A stretch of 64,000 nucleotides of DNA. Origin: PALSA-612 sp035652235. GTDB lineage: Bacteria > Actinomycetota > Thermoleophilia > Gaiellales > Gaiellaceae. Below, piece by piece: positions 55,169 through 63,310 of the stretch. Under the pieces are notes generated by a model. The model saw only the letters and a list, made by a program, of their open reading frames with translations. It searched no databases and was not told where the DNA came from. The translations under genes were made by a program, and so were the position numbers. The stretch spans positions 1-64,000 of the forward strand of contig DASREE010000018.1 of NCBI GenBank assembly GCA_035652235.1, written 5' to 3'. Positions within the stretch are counted from its first letter, which is position 1. Every line of letters begins with the position of its first letter.

Positions 55169-56158
55169 ATGCCGAGCCTGCCCCGCATCAAGCGGACGCG
55201 TCGGCGGACCCGGCCTGCGGACATCGCGCTCACGCATCGCGAGCACCGGCTCGCTGAGCTCGACGCCGGGGGCCTCGTCTGGGTGCACCTGACGGCTCCG
55301 AGCGCGGAGGAGATCGCCGCCCTCAGCCAGCGCTTCGGCTGGCACCCGCTCGATCTCGAGGACGTCCTCTCGAAGCGCCAGCGGCCGAAGATCGACGAGT
55401 ACCCGAACTATCTGTTCGGCGTCCTCCACTTCCCGGTCTACGACAAGACGGTCCAGCGCCTGAACGCCGGCGAGCTCGACTTCTTCCTCGGCTCCGGCTA
55501 CCTGGTGACCCTGCCGACGGTCGAGCTGCTCCCCGTGACGAGGCTCTTCGAGCGCTGCGGCGAGGACGCCGACCTCCGCGAGACCCTGTTCGGCAAGGGC
55601 TCCGGCTACCTCTTCTACCACGTCCTCGACGACCTGTTCGACTACTGCTTCCCGATCCTCGACAAGATCGGGCACAAGCTCGACACGGTCGAGGACGAGA
55701 TGTTCGAGGGCCGCTCCGAGGAGGTCGTCCGCGACATCTCGAACGTGAAGCAGGAGATCATCTCCTACCGGAAGATCATCAAGCCGGAGCGGGCCACTCT
55801 GCGCGTGCTCGAGCGACACACGCGCCGGTTCCTGCCGGAGGAGCTCGAGGTCTACTTCGACGACATCGTCGATGCCGCCGAACGGATCTGGGACCTCCTC
55901 GACAACTACAAGGAGGTCGTCGAGGGGCTCGAGTCGACGAACGAGTCGGTCATCTCCCACCGTCAGAACGACATTCTCCGGGTGCTGACCGTGTTCAGCG
56001 TCGTGCTCCTGCCCCTGACGCTGATCAGCGGCATCTTCGGCATGAACACCCGCTTCCCCGGCTTCGACACCTCCGAGGGTTTCTGGGCGATCCTCGGGAT
56101 CATGGCCGTGACGGTCGTCGTGCTCGTCGGCTTCTTTCGCTATAAGCGCTTCTTCTAA
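55169..56158 (+). CDS. corA: CorA-type magnesium/cobalt transporter
   Basis: A 329-residue divalent-cation channel. The large cytoplasmic N-terminal domain includes FGWHPLDLEDVLSKRQRPKIDEYPNYLFGVLHFPVYD and the long helix DILRVLTVFSVVLLPLTLISG that forms the first membrane segment. The selectivity motif GIFGMNTRFPG (GMN) follows, then the second membrane segment and the short basic tail RYKRFF. The start ATG at 55169 is the first in frame, but the Shine-Dalgarno-like GGAGG is 15 nt away. A leaderless-type ATG exists 34 bp upstream in another frame. Confidence 0.93.
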   Translation: MPSLPRIKRTRRRTRPADIALTHREHRLAELDAGGLVWVHLTAPSAEEIAALSQRFGWHPLDLEDVLSKRQRPKIDEYPNYLFGVLHFPVYDKTVQRLNAGELDFFLGSGYLVTLPTVELLPVTRLFERCGEDADLRETLFGKGSGYLFYHVLDDLFDYCFPILDKIGHKLDTVEDEMFEGRSEEVVRDISNVKQEIISYRKIIKPERATLRVLERHTRRFLPEELEVYFDDIVDAAERIWDLLDNYKEVVEGLESTNESVISHRQNDILRVLTVFSVVLLPLTLISGIFGMNTRFPGFDTSEGFWAILGIMAVTVVVLVGFFRYKRFF

Positions 56159-56172
56159 CGGAGCGCCACGGT

Positions 56173-56187
56173 CCCGTCTCAGACGGG
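56173..56187 (+). terminator. Weak hairpin after corA
   Basis: CCCGTC-TCA-GACGGG lies 15 nt after the corA stop. It has a 6-bp stem and no T-run. Confidence 0.3.
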
Positions 56188-56248
56188 GCGCCACAGTCAC
56201 TCGTCCGGGGCGAGGCCGGCTGCATGGCGCCGGACGATCAGCACCGAT

Positions 56249-56254
56249 TAGGCT
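56249..56254 (+). promoter_or_regulatory. Leaderless-type -10 box before the HIT gene (TAGGCT, 6 nt to GTG)
   Basis: A TANNNT hexamer 6 nt before the GTG at 56261 and no Shine-Dalgarno. Confidence 0.5.
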
Positions 56255-56260
56255 GACCGC

Positions 56261-56743
56261 GTGACGAAGCAGCTGTGGGCTCCGTGGCGTCTCGAGTACG
56301 TCGCGACGGCGGACGAGCAGACCGGGTGCGTCTTCTGCCGGGCAGACGGTGGAGACGACGAGGACTGCCTGGTCGTCCGCCGGGGCGTCGAGGCGCTCGT
56401 CATCCTCAACAAGTACCCGTACGCGTCGGGTCATCTGCTCGTCGCGCCTCGTCGCCATCTCGCCGATTTCGCCGACCTGTCCGCGGACGAGGTGGTCGAG
56501 GTGCACCGGCTCGCCGCCTCGGGCATGGCCGCGCTGGCAGAGGTGTACGCACCGCAGGGGTACAACCTCGGCTGGAACCTCGGCCGGATCGCGGGCGCCG
56601 GCGTGGTCGACCACGTGCACATGCACGTCGTGCCGCGCTGGGCCGGGGACACGAACTTCATGCCCGTGCTGGCGGACGTGAAGGTGCTCCCCGAGCACGT
56701 GGAGGTGACGCGACGCCGGCTCGCCTCCGCCTGGCCGCGTTGA
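56261..56743 (+). CDS. HIT-family hydrolase/AP4A phosphorylase-like protein
   Basis: A 160-residue nucleotide-binding protein of the histidine triad family. WAPWRLEYVATADEQTGCVFC carries an N-terminal zinc-ligand-like Cys pair, as in actinobacterial AP4A phosphorylases (Rv2613c-like). ALVILNKYPYASGHLLVAPRRHLADF gives the purine-binding strand, and VVDHVHMHVVPRW is the HIT motif (HxHxH). It probably cleaves dinucleoside polyphosphates in the cytoplasm. The GTG at 56261 has TAGGCT 6 nt upstream. Confidence 0.9.
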   Translation: MTKQLWAPWRLEYVATADEQTGCVFCRADGGDDEDCLVVRRGVEALVILNKYPYASGHLLVAPRRHLADFADLSADEVVEVHRLAASGMAALAEVYAPQGYNLGWNLGRIAGAGVVDHVHMHVVPRWAGDTNFMPVLADVKVLPEHVEVTRRRLASAWPR

Positions 56744-56948
56744 ACGCGCCGAGGGCCGGCCGGAGTCGGTACCGGCGGCCGCCTCGCCGATCATCCTCGT
56801 TCGGGGAGTGGAGCGCACGCGGCGCCCGGCCGACCAAGCGTCGAAACGGTCGCTTCGGACGGACGACAGGACTCCGGCCGGGCGGCGAGTATGGGAGTGT
56901 GCTGAAATCCCCCGAACCCCCGTATCCGTCCCCGAACGAAGGAAGGGA

Positions 56949-58433
56949 ATGACACGACGCTCGAACGCCCTCAGGGCGAGCGGCGGCTCAGCACGGTGGG
57001 TGGGCATCGCCGTTCTGCTCGCCGCCGTCGCCGCGGCGGCCGCCGCCGGCTCGACGCAGGCAGCCCGCTCCGTCCGGCCCAGTCCCACGGTCCGCCACAC
57101 CGGCGGGTACGTCCCCGCCCACGGCGTGGGTCGGAGGCTCGGCTGGGGCAATCTCATTTACCACGGCGGGCCTGTGATGCGGACGAACAAGACGTACGCC
57201 ATCTACTGGATTCCGTCGGGCTACTCGGTCAGCCCGAACTACGTCAGCCTGATCAACCGCTACTTCACGGACGTCGCCGCCGACGGCGGGTCGAACCAGA
57301 ACGTCTACTCGGTCGAGACGCAGTACTACGATGGCACCGGGCCGATCGCCTACAGCTCCACCTTCGGCGGGTACACGATCGACACGACGCCCTTCCCGGC
57401 GAATGCCTACTCGTCGTGCGGGGGGCCACCGAAATGCCTGAGCGACACCCAGCTCGTCACGGAGATCAACAACGTCGTCGCCGCGCAGGGGTGGGTGAAG
57501 AACCTGACGACGCAGTTCTTCATCTTCACGCCGAAGAACGTCGGTAGCTGCGACGCTCCGGGCGACTGCTCCTACTCGGTGTTCTGCGCCTACCACGGCT
57601 ACGCAGGTGGCCTGATCTACGCCAACCAGCCATACGCGGCCGCGCCCGGCTGCGACACCGACCATCCGAACGGCGACGACGCGGACGCGACGATCAACGT
57701 CGCGAGCCACGAGCACCGCGAGGCGATCAACGACGAGCACCTGGACGCCTGGTACGACAGCGCCGGCTACGAAGGATCGGACAAGTGCGCCTGGATCTTC
57801 GGGGCGGCTCTCGGCGGCAGCGTCGGCTCGCGCTACAACCAGATCATCAACGGCCACCATTACTGGCTGCAGGAGGAGTGGTCGAACGCGGGCTCGACGT
57901 GCCTGCAGCGCTACGGCTCGGCCGGGAGCCCGCCGACGGTGACGTCGTTCTCGCCGACGAGCGGGCCGGTGGGGACGAGCGTGTCGATCAGCGGGACGAA
58001 CTTCACCGGGGCGACGGCGGTCGGCTTCAACGGCACGGCCGCGACGTCGTTCACGGTCAACTCGGCGACGAGCATCACGGCGACGGTGCCGTCCGGAGCG
58101 ACGAGCGGACCGATCTCGGTGACGACGCCGAACGGCACCGGCACGAGCGCAGCGTCCTTCACCGTCACCGGCGGAGGCGGCGGGAGCCCGCCCACGGTGA
58201 CGTCGTTCTCGCCCACCCGCGGCTATCCGGGGACCGTCGTGACGATCAACGGGGCCAACTTCACCGGCGCGACCTCGGTCAAGCTCGGATCGGTGACGGC
58301 GGCGTTCACCGTCGTCTCGTCGATGCAGATTCGGGCGACGGTGCCGTCGTCCCTTCGCTACGGCTTCTTCAAGTGGCAGGTGACGACGCCCGGAGGGACC
58401 GCGACGAGCACGGGGTACTTCTGGGTGCTGTGA
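56949..58433 (+). CDS. Secreted TIG-domain protein with EXORDIUM-like N-terminal domain
   Basis: A 494-residue exported protein. The signal peptide is about residues 1-38 (basic start, then GIAVLLAAVAAAAAAG). The middle domain (about 60-320) contains YHGGPVMRTNKTYAIYWIPSG, a motif resembling phosphate-induced/EXORDIUM-type proteins, and ATINVASHEHREAINDEHLDAWYD, which could hold a metal-binding HE pair. Seven or more cysteines suggest disulfides. Two TIG/IPT domains end the chain. The last one resembles the last TIG domain of the protein at 36575-38998. The ATG at 56949 has the Shine-Dalgarno GGAAGG close by. Function unknown; extracellular. A 9-bp hairpin follows the gene. Confidence 0.85.
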   Translation: MTRRSNALRASGGSARWVGIAVLLAAVAAAAAAGSTQAARSVRPSPTVRHTGGYVPAHGVGRRLGWGNLIYHGGPVMRTNKTYAIYWIPSGYSVSPNYVSLINRYFTDVAADGGSNQNVYSVETQYYDGTGPIAYSSTFGGYTIDTTPFPANAYSSCGGPPKCLSDTQLVTEINNVVAAQGWVKNLTTQFFIFTPKNVGSCDAPGDCSYSVFCAYHGYAGGLIYANQPYAAAPGCDTDHPNGDDADATINVASHEHREAINDEHLDAWYDSAGYEGSDKCAWIFGAALGGSVGSRYNQIINGHHYWLQEEWSNAGSTCLQRYGSAGSPPTVTSFSPTSGPVGTSVSISGTNFTGATAVGFNGTAATSFTVNSATSITATVPSGATSGPISVTTPNGTGTSAASFTVTGGGGGSPPTVTSFSPTRGYPGTVVTINGANFTGATSVKLGSVTAAFTVVSSMQIRATVPSSLRYGFFKWQVTTPGGTATSTGYFWVL

Positions 58434-58467
58434 GCGCCGCGTCAGGTGAACAGGACGGCAGAGTCAC

Positions 58468-58489
58468 AGGGGCCCCGGCCGGGGCCCCT
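58468..58489 (+). terminator. Hairpin terminator after the second TIG-domain gene
   Basis: A 9-bp perfect stem AGGGGCCCC/GGGGCCCCT around a 4-nt loop, followed by TCGCCGTTTC. It lies 35 nt after the stop codon. Confidence 0.6.
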
Positions 58490-58676
58490 CGCCGTTTCGG
58501 CTGCGGGCGCGGGCCGGGCACGAGCGCCCGCCGGAGTGCCGGGCTCGTCCGGCGAGAGCGCTCCTCCGGCGGGCGCGACTCCCGCCCCGCACGGTCGCTC
58601 GCTCGGGGGAGGACGGGGCAAGCCACCTGCACGGGCGATGCAGCGATCGCTCGCCGGGGCCGAAGGCGCAAGCACG

Positions 58677-58886
58677 ATGAACAGGCTGGCACGGTTGAAG
58701 CCCTGGCAGCTGTGGCTCGTCGTCGGCGGCTTCGGCATCGCGGTCGCCTTCCTCGTCTCCGGTGCGATCGAACTCCTGTGGTGGCTGCGACCCGTGCTCT
58801 CGGTCCTGGGTGCGATGGTCGCAGTCAGCTGGGCGTTCCTCGAGGTTCGCCGGCGGAGGGTCGACGACGAGTGGATCAGCTCCTGA
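58677..58886 (+). CDS. Small two-helix membrane protein
   Basis: A 69-residue protein with two hydrophobic segments (LWLVVGGFGIAVAFLVSGAIELLWWL and LSVLGAMVAVSWAFLEV) and a charged C-terminus RRRRVDDEWISS. The ATG at 58677 gives MNRLARLKPWQ. An in-frame ATG 39 bp upstream is possible. No family recognised. A 12-bp hairpin lies 60 bp after the stop. Confidence 0.6.
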   Translation: MNRLARLKPWQLWLVVGGFGIAVAFLVSGAIELLWWLRPVLSVLGAMVAVSWAFLEVRRRRVDDEWISS

Positions 58887-58945
58887 GCCGGCAGCGGGAA
58901 GGCGACAGACGGCCGCTCGGCCCGCCCCGCATCGACCGGGCGGAG

Positions 58946-58980
58946 GCTGTGGGCGCCCGGCGTCCGCCGGCGCCCACAGC
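58946..58980 (+). terminator. 12-bp hairpin after the small membrane-protein gene
   Basis: GCTGTGGGCGCC (58946-58957) pairs with 58969-58980 around an 11-nt loop, which can itself add four pairs with a bulge. TCTCCGTCCT follows. Strong stem, poor T-run. Confidence 0.55.
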
Positions 58981-59257
58981 TCTCCGTCCTCGCGCTCAGA
59001 CCCCCGACTGAGCGGGCGAGGGGCGAACCGCAGCTGCGCCCCGCCTGCTCCCGCATCGTACTACGAGCAAAGACCGCTGGCGAGTCGCAATCCGCACAGC
59101 TTCCTGTGGGGAAGCCCAGCGGGCCTCGCCACCCTCCCGCCGGACGGTCGAGCGAGCACCGCAAGCGGGCGAAACGGCGCGGCTGAGCGGTTCGGGGCCC
59201 GACCCTCGCGGCGGGCAAGAGCCCCGCCCGGCTGGAGCTCTTGGCTGAGAAAACTGG
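58981..59257. other. Intergenic stretch with nothing recognised
   Basis: This lies between the hairpin and tRNA-Gly. No coding frame with plausible codon bias stands out. AGCC/GGCT inverted repeats near 59216-59232 may be processing or termination signals for the tRNA, but evidence is weak. Confidence 0.3.
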
Positions 59258-59330
59258 AGCGGACGACGGGGCTCGAACCCGCGACCCTTGGCTTGGGAAG
59301 CCAATGCTCTACCAGCTGAGCTACGTCCGC
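59258..59330 (-). tRNA. tRNA-Gly (anticodon CCC)
   Basis: A 73-nt cloverleaf on the minus strand. The acceptor stem GCGGACG/CGTCCGC is perfect, with discriminator T. The anticodon stem TTGGC/GCCAA holds loop TTCCCAA with CCC. The T arm contains GGTTCGAGCC. CCA is not encoded. Confidence 0.96.
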
Positions 59331-59538
59331 GCGGCACGGACACGATACCGAAGCGGCACAGACACGACACAGGTCTTCCGGCATGCTCGAGGCTCCGCGA
59401 CGGCGACGCTCCCTCCCCGCTTCGCCCTCGCTGCGCTCGCGCCGGCGGTCGCCCGGTGCCGGCGCGAGCCCTCTCCTCCACGCGTCGGACGGCGACGTCC
59501 GGCGCGTGCGACGGGGCGGCGAGGAGTACGCCAGCGGG

Positions 59539-59544
59539 GATAAT
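59539..59544 (+). promoter_or_regulatory. Probable -10 box of the aldolase gene (GATAAT)
   Basis: GATAAT is one base from consensus. Start near 59551 would give a leader of about 23 nt containing the Shine-Dalgarno GGAGGAG. Confidence 0.5.
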
Positions 59545-59573
59545 GGGGGCGTGACACGACCGGAGGAGACCCG

Positions 59574-60596
59574 ATGAGCACGCAGGCACTGAAGGAAACC
59601 GCCCGGGCGCTCGTGGCGCCCGGCAAGGGCATTCTCGCCGCCGACGAGTCGAGCGGGACGATCAAGAAGCGGTTCGACTCGATCGGCGTCGAGTCGACGG
59701 AAGAGAGCCGCCGCGCCTATCGCGACCTCCTGTTCACGACGCCCGGCGTGGAGGAGTTCATCAGCGGCGTCATCCTCTTCGACGAGACCATCCGCCAGTC
59801 GTCGGCCGACGGGACACCGTTCCCGAAGCTCCTCGAGGGCAAGGGGATCATCCCCGGGATCAAGGTCGACAAGGGAGCGAAGGACCTCGCGAACGCTCCG
59901 GGCGAGAAGATCACGGAGGGTCTCGACGGGCTGCGCGAGCGGCTCGAGGAGTACCGCTCCCTCGGCGCCCGGTTCACGAAGTGGCGCGCCGTGATCACGA
60001 TCGGCGCGGGCATCCCGAGCGAGTACTGCATCTGGGCGAACGCCCACGCGCTCGCCCGCTTCGCCGCCCTGTCACAGGAGGCCGGGCTCGTACCGATCGT
60101 CGAGCCGGAGGTGCTGATGGACGGCGATCACACGATCGATCGCAGCTTCGATGTCACCTCGCGGACGCTGCACGCGGTCTTCACCGAGCTGCGCGACCAG
60201 CGCGTGCACTTCGATCAGATGCTGCTGAAGCCGAACATGGTCCTCTCCGGCTACGACTGCCCCGAGCAGGCCGGCCCGGAGGAGGTGGCCGAGCGGACGC
60301 TCGAGTGCTTCCGCCGCCACGTGCCGGCGGCGGTGCCCGGCATCGTCTTCCTGTCGGGGGGCCAATCCGACGAGGACGCGACGGTGCACCTGAACGCGAT
60401 GAACGCGATCGGGCCCCACCCGTGGCAGCTCTCCTTCTCCTACGGGCGGGCGCTGCAGGCGCCTGCGCTCAAGGCTTGGGGCGGAAGGCCGGAGAACGTG
60501 CAGGCCGCGCAGCGGGCCTTCTACCACCGCGCGAAGCTGAACAGCGCCGCCCGCTCGGGCTCGTACACGCCCGAGATGGAGAAGCTCGCAGCATAG
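59574..60596 (+). CDS. Class I fructose-bisphosphate aldolase
   Basis: Glycolytic/gluconeogenic Schiff-base aldolase. It has 340 residues. GKGILAADESSGTIKKRFDSIG is the N-terminal signature. FTKWRAVITIGAG contains KWR, and VPIVEPEVLMDGDH with FDQMLLKPNMVLSG (the K of LLKPN forms the Schiff base) are the family's active-site strands. FLSGGQSDEDATVHLNAMN follows. The ATG at 59574 has an ideal Shine-Dalgarno. It is convergent with glpX, so aldolase and fructose-1,6-bisphosphatase, consecutive steps of gluconeogenesis, are neighbours here. Confidence 0.95.
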   Translation: MSTQALKETARALVAPGKGILAADESSGTIKKRFDSIGVESTEESRRAYRDLLFTTPGVEEFISGVILFDETIRQSSADGTPFPKLLEGKGIIPGIKVDKGAKDLANAPGEKITEGLDGLRERLEEYRSLGARFTKWRAVITIGAGIPSEYCIWANAHALARFAALSQEAGLVPIVEPEVLMDGDHTIDRSFDVTSRTLHAVFTELRDQRVHFDQMLLKPNMVLSGYDCPEQAGPEEVAERTLECFRRHVPAAVPGIVFLSGGQSDEDATVHLNAMNAIGPHPWQLSFSYGRALQAPALKAWGGRPENVQAAQRAFYHRAKLNSAARSGSYTPEMEKLAA

Positions 60597-60633
60597 GGTC
60601 GAACGACCCCGGCCGGCGGGCCCGGCATCCGCG

Positions 60634-60660
60634 ACGAGGCGCAGGCGGCGGGCGCCTCGT
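60634..60660. terminator. Hairpin between convergent aldolase and glpX genes
   Basis: ACGAGGCGC (60634-60642) pairs with GCGCCTCGT (60652-60660) around a 9-nt loop. It may serve both directions. No T-run. Confidence 0.45.
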
Positions 60661-60739
60661 GCGCGGCCGACAGGCCCGCTCCGGCAGCCTGCGCGTCGGC
60701 AGCCGCCCACCCGTGCCGCGACCGGCGGCCCGGGCCGGA

Positions 60740-61729
60740 TCAGCCGCAGCGGGTCGCCGTCAGCGCGCGCAGCTTGCCGAAGGCGTGGTAGGCCTCGATG
60801 CGCCGGACGGTGCCCGAGCGGGAGCGCATGACGATCGAGTCGGTGACCGCGCCGCCGGGCGTGTAGCGGACGCCGTCCAGGAGCGCCCCCTCGGTCACTC
60901 CGGTCGCGGCGACGAAGACGTCTTCGCCGGCGACGAGGTCGTCGGTCGTGAGCACGCGGTCGAGGTCGTAGCCGGCGTCGAGGAGCTTCTGCCGCTCCTC
61001 GTCCGAGCGCGGCCACAGCTTGCCCTGGATGGCGCCGCCGAGGCACTTGATCGCCGCCGCCGAGATCACGCCCTCGGGCGTACCGCCGATCCCCATGAGC
61101 AGGTCGACCGGCGACTGGGCGCGCGCAGCCGCGATCGAAGGGGCGACGTCGCCGTCGGTGATCAGCCGCACCTTCGCCCCCACCTCGCGCAGCTCGGCGA
61201 TCAGCCCTGCGTGGCGGTCGCGGTCGAGGACGACGACCGTGACCTCCTCGGGCGCAACGCCCTTCGCCTTCGCCACCCGACGGACGTTCTCCGCCGCCGG
61301 CGCCTCGATGTCGATCACGTCCGCTCCCTCCGGGCCGACGGCGATCTTGTCCATGTACACGGCTGCCCCGGGGAAGAACATGGTGCCCCGCTCGGCGACG
61401 GCGATGACGGCGATCGCGTTCGGCTGGCCGAGTGCCGTCAGGCGGGTGCCCTCGAGCGGGTCGACCGCGACGTCGACCTCCACCCCGCTCCCGTTGCCGA
61501 CGCGCTCGCCGTTGTAGAGCATCGGCGCCTCGTCCTTCTCGCCCTCGCCGATGACGACGACGCCGTCCATGGCGACGGTCTGGAGCATGTGCCGCATGGC
61601 GTCGACCGCGGCCTGGTCGGCTGCCTCCTTGTCGCCTCGTCCGATCCAGCGGCCAGCGCTCATGGCCGCCGCCTCGGTGACGCGGACGAGCTCGAGCGCG
61701 AGGTTCCGATCGGGCGCGGCGCCTGCCAC
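60740..61729 (-). CDS. glpX: Fructose-1,6-bisphosphatase class II
   Basis: Metal-dependent phosphatase of gluconeogenesis. It has 329 residues. RNLALELVRVTEAAAMSAGRWIGRGDKEAADQAAVDAMR is the N-terminal helix pair. VVIGEGEKDEAPMLYNGE and VDVAVDPLEGTRLTALG contain the metal-binding acidic residues (GEGEKDE, DPLEGT). DLLMGIGGTPEGVISAAAIKCLGG is the sugar-phosphate motif. Two consecutive GTG codons are possible starts. I chose 61729, which has TACGAT exactly 7 nt upstream; 61732 adds one valine. Confidence 0.95.
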   Translation of the reverse strand: MAGAAPDRNLALELVRVTEAAAMSAGRWIGRGDKEAADQAAVDAMRHMLQTVAMDGVVVIGEGEKDEAPMLYNGERVGNGSGVEVDVAVDPLEGTRLTALGQPNAIAVIAVAERGTMFFPGAAVYMDKIAVGPEGADVIDIEAPAAENVRRVAKAKGVAPEEVTVVVLDRDRHAGLIAELREVGAKVRLITDGDVAPSIAAARAQSPVDLLMGIGGTPEGVISAAAIKCLGGAIQGKLWPRSDEERQKLLDAGYDLDRVLTTDDLVAGEDVFVAATGVTEGALLDGVRYTPGGAVTDSIVMRSRSGTVRRIEAYHAFGKLRALTATRCG

Positions 61730-61736
61730 CACCCCG

Positions 61737-61742
61737 ATCGTA
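61737..61742 (-). promoter_or_regulatory. Leaderless-type -10 box before glpX (TACGAT, 7 nt to second GTG)
   Basis: The spacing (7 nt) favours the second of two adjacent GTG codons as start. Confidence 0.45.
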
Positions 61743-61782
61743 CTCGATCGGCGGGGGCGCGTCGGCAGGCCCGAGCGGGCGC

Positions 61783-63300
61783 TCACATGCGCTCGGGAGC
61801 CTCCACGCCGACGAGGTCGAGCGCGCGTGCGATCACCGCCTGCGTGGCGCGGCACAGCCCGAGCCTGAAGCCCTCGCGCTCCCCGCTGCCGAGCACGCGG
61901 TGATGGTGGTAGAAGCGGTGGAAGTCGTCGGCAAGCTGGATCGCGTAGATCGGCAGAGCGTGCGGCCCCCGCCGCTCCGTCGCCTCGGCGACGATCGCCG
62001 GGAACTCGACCAGGCGTTTGATCAGCCCCCGCTCCTCCGGTTCGAGCCTGCCCGGTGGCGCCGCCGACGACGCGACCCCGCCGGCGTTGCGCAGGATGCC
62101 GGCGATCCGCGCGTGCGCGTACTGGACGTAGTAGACCGGGTTCTTCTGCGACTTCTCCGCGGCCAGGTCGACGTCGATCTCGATTGTCTGGTCATGGCTG
62201 CGGGAGACGAGATACCAGCGTGCGGCGTCGACGCCGATCTCGTCCATCAGCTCGTCCAGCTCGACGATGTCGCCGGCCCGCTTCGACATCGCCGCCACCT
62301 CGCCGGAGCGGACGAGGTGGACGAACTGGTACAGGAGCACCTCGACCCGCTCCGGGTCGTAGCCGAGCATCCTGGCGACGGCCGCGTACCAGTTGCGCGT
62401 GCCGTGGTGGTCGGCTCCGAGCACGTAGATGGCGCGGTCGAAACCCCGGCTGAGCTTGTCCTCGAGGTAGGCGATGTCGGCCCCCCGGTAGGTGGGGGCG
62501 CCGCTCGAGCGGATGACGACCCGGTCCTGCTCGTCTCCGTACGCCGACGAGCGGGCCCAGACCGCGCCGTCACGCTCGTACGTGTCCAGGCGCGGCAGCA
62601 GTCCGGGAAGCCGCCGCTCGAGCTCGCTCTGTCGGCGCCACGAGTCGTAGTGGATGCGGAAGCGCTCGAGCGTCGTCTCGATCCGGCGCAGCATGAGCGC
62701 TACCGGGTCGCCCCCGGTACGCGCGAGCTCCTCGACGTAGGCACCGCGATAGCCGTCCGCGGGCGGCTCCCGCCCCTGCCTGGCCGCCTCGACCGACTCG
62801 CGGAAGCGCTCCATCTGCGTGCCGGCGTCGTTGTAGTAGTACTCGCGCTCGACCTGGTGCCCGGCGAAGGTGAGCAGGCGGGCGACCGAGTCGCCGTAGG
62901 CACCGTTGCGGGCGGCGGCGACGGTGATCGGCCCCGTCGGATTGGCGGACACCATCTCCACCTGCACGCGCTCGGGCACCTCCGCGCTCCGGCCGCCGTA
63001 CGCCGGGCCTGCGTCCAGGATCTCGGCCAGGGCCTCCCCGTACCAGGGCGGCCGCAGCCACAGGTTGACGAAGCCCGGCCCGGCCACCTCGCAGCGCTCC
63101 ACCTCCGGCAGCTCGCGGGCGCGCGCTGCGATCTCCTCGGCCACCTGGCGCGGCGGGCGGCGCTGGCTCGAAGCCGCCCGCAGCGCGGCGTTCGTCGCGT
63201 AGTCGCCGTGCTCGGCCTTGGGGGGCCGCTCGAGCGAGATCGGCGTCCCGGCGAGCCCGGACAGGGCGGCCTCGAGCCGCACGAGGGTCTTCGCTCCCAC
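61783..63300 (-). CDS. argS: Arginyl-tRNA synthetase with altered HIGH motif
   Basis: A 505-residue class Ia synthetase. The N-terminal tRNA D-loop-binding domain (about 1-90) is shortened. The active site begins VEMVSANPTGPITVAAARNGAYGD, where canonical enzymes have PLHVGHxR: the HIGH histidines are replaced (TVAA). The rest is orthodox: GADIAYLEDK, YVLGADHHGTRNW, MSKRAGDIVELDELMDEIG (the KMSK-like loop), and an all-helical anticodon domain ending FYHHHRVLG...ALDLVGVEAPERM. ArgRS normally has about 550-580 residues. The start is GTG at 63300, 10 bp after the upstream gene. It may be a functional variant lineage or a paralogue; a second argS elsewhere would decide. Confidence 0.88.
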   Translation of the reverse strand: MGAKTLVRLEAALSGLAGTPISLERPPKAEHGDYATNAALRAASSQRRPPRQVAEEIAARARELPEVERCEVAGPGFVNLWLRPPWYGEALAEILDAGPAYGGRSAEVPERVQVEMVSANPTGPITVAAARNGAYGDSVARLLTFAGHQVEREYYYNDAGTQMERFRESVEAARQGREPPADGYRGAYVEELARTGGDPVALMLRRIETTLERFRIHYDSWRRQSELERRLPGLLPRLDTYERDGAVWARSSAYGDEQDRVVIRSSGAPTYRGADIAYLEDKLSRGFDRAIYVLGADHHGTRNWYAAVARMLGYDPERVEVLLYQFVHLVRSGEVAAMSKRAGDIVELDELMDEIGVDAARWYLVSRSHDQTIEIDVDLAAEKSQKNPVYYVQYAHARIAGILRNAGGVASSAAPPGRLEPEERGLIKRLVEFPAIVAEATERRGPHALPIYAIQLADDFHRFYHHHRVLGSGEREGFRLGLCRATQAVIARALDLVGVEAPERM

Positions 63301-63310
63301 GTGGGCCCCG

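Noticed and set aside
59216..59257. Terminator downstream of tRNA-Gly
   Set aside because: A short AGCC/GGCT repeat and a TTTT run are present but in the wrong order for a Rho-independent terminator on that strand.
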